Part shown: positions 5,526 to 8,928 of the stretch, one piece after another
How positions within the stretch are numbered: the first letter of the stretch is position 1
Layout: each line of letters starts with the position of its first letter
Position numbers and translations under genes: made by a program
Notes under the pieces: model-generated
What the model was told of the DNA's origin: nothing
Seen by the model: the letters and a program-made list of their open reading frames with translations, nothing else
Databases searched by the model: none
DNA from: Verrucomicrobiota bacterium
GTDB lineage: Bacteria > Verrucomicrobiota > Verrucomicrobiia > Chthoniobacterales > UBA10450
Assembly: GCA_003218815.1 (NCBI GenBank)
Contig: QHON01000087.1
Location: 1-8,928 of the forward strand
DNA: 8,928 nucleotides
Direction: 5' to 3'

Positions 5526-7091
5526 TTACCCTGGCCCTTTTCCTCTGAAATCGGGCAATCGGTCCGGAAAAAAGTCCTTGAAGACTTTGGCGCTTAAATA
5601 GAGCTTCGAAGTATCCTGGTAAGCGCGAATCCGTAGCGGTTCAGTATAATAGGTGCCACGCAGTTTCGCTTCGACGTCTTTAATCCGATCTTCTTGCACG
5701 AGGAGAAAATCGGCGTCGAGCGTTGCGGGGAGATTCTCGTGCTCGTAGTAGCCGATGTGCGGGAAATCACCGAGAATCCATGGAAGCGGGTAAGTGCTCG
5801 TTCGAATCATATTGCCCGTTAGCTGGTAATTTCTGGGGTCCTTTTTCGCCAACTCCAGCAGCGGTCTCGTTAATTTATAGATGTCGTTGTAAGTCTGAAC
5901 GTAGACGTACGGTTCAGTGTCTGTCGTGCAACGGAAGTAATTCAACCAGATCGTCGATCCCAGTGAGACACACAATAGGATGGCCGATACGAAATACGTT
6001 GCGAGGCGATACCTCAGAGGAATAACAAGCATGGCTCCCCCAAACATGAACAAAAAGGGCCAAATAAAGCTAATGATGCACCACGGCGTCTTATAATTAA
6101 CGATGCTGTATGCGATGAGTGTTCCGACGCCATAGATTGCCAGATAACGTAAGCTTATGTTCTTAAACCTCTGGCAGAACAAACAAAGAGTCAGGCCGCC
6201 GAGGACTGGCCACTCGTACCGAGTTATAAGCGCAATCCAGTAGTAGTTGATCCATGAGTGATCCTTCCAAATCAAATTATAAGCTTCTTTCTCGTGACCA
6301 TGCCCTTCATGGCCGGTCGCGAACCAGGCCTGGTAAAATTGATACAAACCTTTTACCCCGCTCCAGTGAAAGAATGTTCCGGAATAAAAGAAAATGATGG
6401 CGGCTGCGCCCACACTGATAACGAACGCTAGGTCGACATAATCCCAAGTTTGTTTTGCCGGCGGCGCGTCGGGGAGACGATGGAGACGGTTTGAAGCGAC
6501 TAAGACCGGCGCGGCCAGCGCGGCACAGCCTAGGTGAATGATGTAAGTTTCCTTGGTCAGGATCATGCCAGCCAAACCCATGCCGGCACACCAAAGATAA
6601 TCGGGTGTCCCAGCCTTCCAGAGACCAAGCAGGCCGAGGATGAACAACATCGAGAAGAGCACGAGCCACACCTCGTGAATCGAGTAGCGTCCATAAAAAA
6701 CGAACCCGGGCGATACCGCCATTGCCAGTGCCGCCATTCGACTTACGGCTCGCCCAACGAATGGCTCGAACTTGAATGTAAGCCACACGCAACTGATGCT
6801 CACGAGCACAACCGGCAGCCGCAACGCCCAGACATTTCGGCCAAACAAGGTTTGCGAGAGGAGCAGAACGTAAAAATGAAGCGGCCCGTGATAATTCGTC
6901 GGGTCGTATTTATAGAATCCGTTTTTCATCATCTGGTCGACAAACCACCCATTGATTCCTTCGTCGAAATGCGGTGGCTTGATGCCAAGCAGAAAAAAGC
7001 GCAGGAAAACGGCAAGCCCAAGAATCAACCAGGGTGTCCAACCCGTTTCTGCGAGTCGCGTTCTCCACGCGTCCAGTTGATTGCGCAGCAT
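5526..7091 (-). CDS. Agl23-like membrane protein (GT-C type)
   Basis: A polytopic protein resembling the family annotated as flippase activity-associated protein Agl23, related to GT-C/PMT glycosyltransferases. The best start is ATG at 7091, giving 521 residues beginning MLRNQLDAWRTRL. The frame stays open upstream to ATG 7184 (552 residues), but those extra 31 residues are low-complexity and overlap the rmlB start. By the 7091 numbering, the first extracytoplasmic loop carries PPHFDEGINGWFVDQMMKNG, with acidic D43/E44, then YDPTNYHGPLHFY at 62-74. The segments SPGFVFYGRYSIHE (128-141) and ILTKETY (177-183) are further typical polar insertions between helices. About a dozen hydrophobic helices follow, and a C-terminal soluble domain starts near residue 395. 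It leads a two-gene unit with the 641-residue protein and is divergent from rmlB, which points to surface-glycan assembly. The true substrate is unknown. Confidence 0.8.
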   Translation of the reverse strand: MLRNQLDAWRTRLAETGWTPWLILGLAVFLRFFLLGIKPPHFDEGINGWFVDQMMKNGFYKYDPTNYHGPLHFYVLLLSQTLFGRNVWALRLPVVLVSISCVWLTFKFEPFVGRAVSRMAALAMAVSPGFVFYGRYSIHEVWLVLFSMLFILGLLGLWKAGTPDYLWCAGMGLAGMILTKETYIIHLGCAALAAPVLVASNRLHRLPDAPPAKQTWDYVDLAFVISVGAAAIIFFYSGTFFHWSGVKGLYQFYQAWFATGHEGHGHEKEAYNLIWKDHSWINYYWIALITRYEWPVLGGLTLCLFCQRFKNISLRYLAIYGVGTLIAYSIVNYKTPWCIISFIWPFLFMFGGAMLVIPLRYRLATYFVSAILLCVSLGSTIWLNYFRCTTDTEPYVYVQTYNDIYKLTRPLLELAKKDPRNYQLTGNMIRTSTYPLPWILGDFPHIGYYEHENLPATLDADFLLVQEDRIKDVEAKLRGTYYTEPLRIRAYQDTSKLYLSAKVFKDFFPDRLPDFRGKGPG

Positions 7092-7140
7092 TGGAAAATC
7101 TGCTAGCGCGCCGCCCTCGCCGCTGCTAGTACGCGCTGCA
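7092..7140. promoter_or_regulatory. Short divergent control region, membrane pair / rml genes
   Basis: If the preferred starts (7091 on -, 7141 on +) are right, only 49 bases separate the two divergent units, so their promoters must overlap each other or the coding regions. I see no clear -35/-10 pair and no Shine-Dalgarno sequence on either side. The + start lies in the palindrome ATGCGCAT (7141-7148), which also gives an in-frame ATG to the - strand gene. Confidence 0.35.
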
Positions 7141-8130
7141 ATGCGCATTCTCGTAACCGGTGGCTGCGGGTTCATCGGGAGCAACTTTATTCGGTATATT
7201 CTGCAACATTACAAGCCGGCGTACGTGACCAACGTTGACGTGCTCACTTACGCGGGCAATCTCGCCAATCTCGACGGCGTGGTCGAAGAACATGGCGAGC
7301 GCTACGAGTTTTTCAAAGCCGACATCGCGAACGCCGATCAGATGGACGCGCTCATGACTGAGCATCAATTTTACGCTGTGATTAATTTCGCCGCTGAGTC
7401 GCATGTCGATCGCAGCATCAATTCACCGCTCAATTTCATCCATACGAACGTCGTCGGCACAAGCGTGCTCCTCGATTGTGCACGGCGGCACGGCGTGCAA
7501 CGCGTCGTCCAAGTTTCGACGGACGAAGTCTATGGCTCGCTCGGCCCGACCGGCAAATTCACCGAGCAATCGCCGCTCGATCCGAGCTCGCCATATTCGG
7601 CAAGCAAAGCCGGCGCTGATCTCCTCGCGCTCGCCTCATTCAAAACATACGGGCAGGAAGTGCTGGTGACGCGCTGCTCGAACAACTACGGGCCATATCA
7701 ATTTCCGGAAAAACTAATTCCGCTCATGATTATCAAAGCGCTGCGTGAGGAGCCGTTGCCAGTCTATGGCGACGGAATGAATGTGCGCGATTGGATTCAT
7801 GTGAAAGATCATTGCGCCGCCATTGTAGCCGCGCTTTTCGAGGGGAACCCGGGATCGATTTACAATTTCGGCGGCGACGGCGAGATGCTGAATATCGATG
7901 TAGTGAAAACGATTCTCGATAAGCTGGCCAAACCCCACAGCTTGATTTCGTTTGTGACTGACAGACTTGGACACGATCGCCGATACGCGATCGATTCCTC
8001 TCTTGCTGAGCGGGAGTTAAACTGGAAACCGCGCTCCAACTTCAAGGACGGGCTCGACGAAACCATTCAATGGTACATCGACAATCAATCATGGTGGCAA
8101 CCATTGCTCGAACGCGCGGAGCGTTATTGA
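7141..8130 (+). CDS. rmlB: dTDP-glucose 4,6-dehydratase
   Basis: RmlB converts dTDP-glucose to dTDP-4-keto-6-deoxyglucose, the second step toward dTDP-L-rhamnose, in the cytoplasm with bound NAD. The 329-residue length is slightly short of the usual 330-360. The N-terminal Rossmann motif is TGGCGFIGSN (G7, G10, G13). NVDVLTYAGNLANL (31-44) is a signature of the family. Other key stretches are FAAESHVDRSI (83-93), the catalytic triplet in STDEVYG (T127, D128, E129) and YSASK (Y152, K156). TRCSNNYGPYQFPEKLIPL (177-195) and DWIHVKDHC (217-225) form the sugar-nucleotide side. The start at 7141 places the Rossmann motif at the normal distance. The in-frame ATG at 7081 would add 20 low-complexity residues. 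rmlD follows 70 bases later. No rmlA or rmlC lies between them. Confidence 0.96.
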   Translation: MRILVTGGCGFIGSNFIRYILQHYKPAYVTNVDVLTYAGNLANLDGVVEEHGERYEFFKADIANADQMDALMTEHQFYAVINFAAESHVDRSINSPLNFIHTNVVGTSVLLDCARRHGVQRVVQVSTDEVYGSLGPTGKFTEQSPLDPSSPYSASKAGADLLALASFKTYGQEVLVTRCSNNYGPYQFPEKLIPLMIIKALREEPLPVYGDGMNVRDWIHVKDHCAAIVAALFEGNPGSIYNFGGDGEMLNIDVVKTILDKLAKPHSLISFVTDRLGHDRRYAIDSSLAERELNWKPRSNFKDGLDETIQWYIDNQSWWQPLLERAERY

Positions 8131-8161
8131 GTTGTATCGACGGTGCATGGATCGCTGAAAT

Positions 8162-8196
8162 AAAGAGGTCGATGTTCAAACAGCGCCTCTGCTTTA
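8162..8196. repeat. Imperfect inverted repeat in the rmlB-rmlD gap
   Basis: AAAGAGG (8162-8168) can pair with CCTCT-GC-TTT (8186-8195), allowing a 2-base bulge, around a 17-base loop. It lies in the 70-base gap just ahead of the rmlD start at 8201. It might be a weak processing or attenuation structure. The stem is short and a chance match is quite possible. Confidence 0.2.
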
Positions 8197-8200
8197 AGAA

Positions 8201-8928
8201 ATGAAACTTGTCATCGTCGGCGCGGGCGGCCGGTTAGGCGCCGCGCTCGTTCGCACGTATCGAGAAAAGTTCGGCCTTATTGGTTTTAACCACGCGCAAC
8301 TCGATCTCGCAAACCGCGATGAGATGCGCAGGAAACTGTGCGCGATCGATTTCGATCTTCTGATCAACGCCGCTGCGTTTACCAATGTCGATCTTTGCGA
8401 AACCCAGCGCGACCAGGCTTTTCGGATCAATGCGGACGCGCCGCGAATTCTGGCGGAAATTTGCCGCGACAAGAACGCGAAGCTGGTCCATTTCAGTACC
8501 GATTACGTATTCGATGGCGAAAAGAGCGAACCCTACATCGAAAACGATCCGGCAAATCCGATCAGCGTTTACGGCGAATCGAAAAGGGCAGGGGAGCAAT
8601 TCGTCTTACAAACCCAAGTTCGACATCTGGTTGTGCGGATCTCGTGGGTTTTCGGCCCCGACCGGCCGAGTTTTATTGATGCCATGATCGACCGCGCCCG
8701 CGAAAACGAACAGATTGATGCGATCGCCGATAAATTTTCCACACCCACTTACACGCGCGATCTCGCCCAAATGTTACTGCAGTTTTTTGAGCAAGATGTT
8801 GAAGGCGGCATCTTGCATTTCGCCAACGCAGGCGAATGCAGCTGGCAGGAGTATGCGCAATGGGCGCTGGATTGCTGCGTCACCGAAGGAATTGCGTTGA
8901 AAGCGAAAACCGTAGGCGCGCTTAAGCT
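8201..8928 (+). CDS. rmlD: dTDP-4-dehydrorhamnose reductase, 3' end cut by window
   Basis: RmlD reduces dTDP-4-keto-L-rhamnose to dTDP-L-rhamnose with NAD(P)H, the last step of the pathway that RmlB begins. The first 242 codons are present and the frame is open at the right edge. The family is usually about 280-300 residues. Visible motifs are the nucleotide-binding GAGGRLG (7-13), LINAAAFTNVDLCE (54-67), STDYVFDG (99-106), the catalytic YGESK (Y124, K128), VVRISWVFGP (144-153) and DKFSTPTYTRDLA (177-189). The usual AAYT.VD stretch appears as AAFTNVD, a mild change. Start ATG 8201 puts the Rossmann motif at residue 7. It is preceded by TTTAAGAA and has no strong ribosome binding site. Assignment to RmlD rather than a related SDR reductase rests on these motifs and the adjacent rmlB. 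Confidence 0.9.
   Translation, partial: MKLVIVGAGGRLGAALVRTYREKFGLIGFNHAQLDLANRDEMRRKLCAIDFDLLINAAAFTNVDLCETQRDQAFRINADAPRILAEICRDKNAKLVHFSTDYVFDGEKSEPYIENDPANPISVYGESKRAGEQFVLQTQVRHLVVRISWVFGPDRPSFIDAMIDRARENEQIDAIADKFSTPTYTRDLAQMLLQFFEQDVEGGILHFANAGECSWQEYAQWALDCCVTEGIALKAKTVGALK

Noticed and set aside
6307..6792. 161-codon - strand ORF in another frame of the Agl23-like gene
   Set aside because: It overlaps same-strand coding with strong membrane-protein character, and its Arg/Ser-rich translation looks like a shift artefact.
6534..7106. 190-codon + strand ORF antisense to the Agl23-like gene
   Set aside because: It is a shadow frame rich in His/Gln/Glu, opposite a clear membrane protein, with no start signal or recognisable domain.
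1..8928. CRISPR arrays, insertion sequences, phage genes, att duplications of the tRNA 3' ends
   Set aside because: No regularly spaced repeats, transposase or integrase frames, or duplicated tRNA ends were found by reading both strands.

Overview
The window reads as ordinary chromosomal bacterial DNA of moderate GC, with no phage, insertion-sequence or CRISPR signature. The organism is most likely a Gram-negative member of the PVC group, and my best guess is a soil Verrucomicrobiota. That guess rests on gene content: floA beside a proline-rich, single-anchor protein ending in an AIVLREIFG-type motif, an Agl23-type membrane protein, and starts that lack a Shine-Dalgarno sequence. No marker gene settles it.

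Positions 1-293 hold no convincing gene. They contain a compact attenuator-like unit on the + strand: a sigma70-like promoter, a short Arg-rich ORF, and a C6/G6 hairpin followed by a T run. A second hairpin overlaps the terminator stem and either competes with it or forms a pseudoknot. Positions 294-2298 are all on the - strand. In transcription order they are tRNA-Leu(GAG), floA (flotillin-like membrane scaffold), a proline-rich membrane-anchored protein of unknown function, and tRNA-Leu(CAA). Both tRNAs are type II with GNRA-capped variable arms and no encoded CCA.

Positions 2481-3562 are on the + strand. A PHP-domain metal-dependent phosphoesterase is followed 2 bases later by a 97-codon ORF that resembles only the C-terminal half of a FabZ-like hot-dog dehydratase. 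Positions 3583 to about 7091 are on the - strand and encode two large polytopic membrane proteins in tandem: an Agl23/GT-C-like protein first, then a 641-residue unrecognised protein that also looks like a GT-C glycosyltransferase. They probably handle lipid-linked sugars at the cytoplasmic membrane.

From 7141 to the right edge the + strand carries rmlB (dTDP-glucose 4,6-dehydratase) and the first 242 codons of an rmlD-like dTDP-4-dehydrorhamnose reductase, cut by the window edge. These make dTDP-L-rhamnose, a sugar donor for surface polysaccharide. The rml genes diverge from the membrane-protein pair across about 50 bases, so the right half of the window looks like a cell-surface glycan locus. 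I found no clearly new system. The parts most worth following up are the 5' attenuator-like element, the floA partner protein, the paired membrane proteins and the hot-dog fragment.
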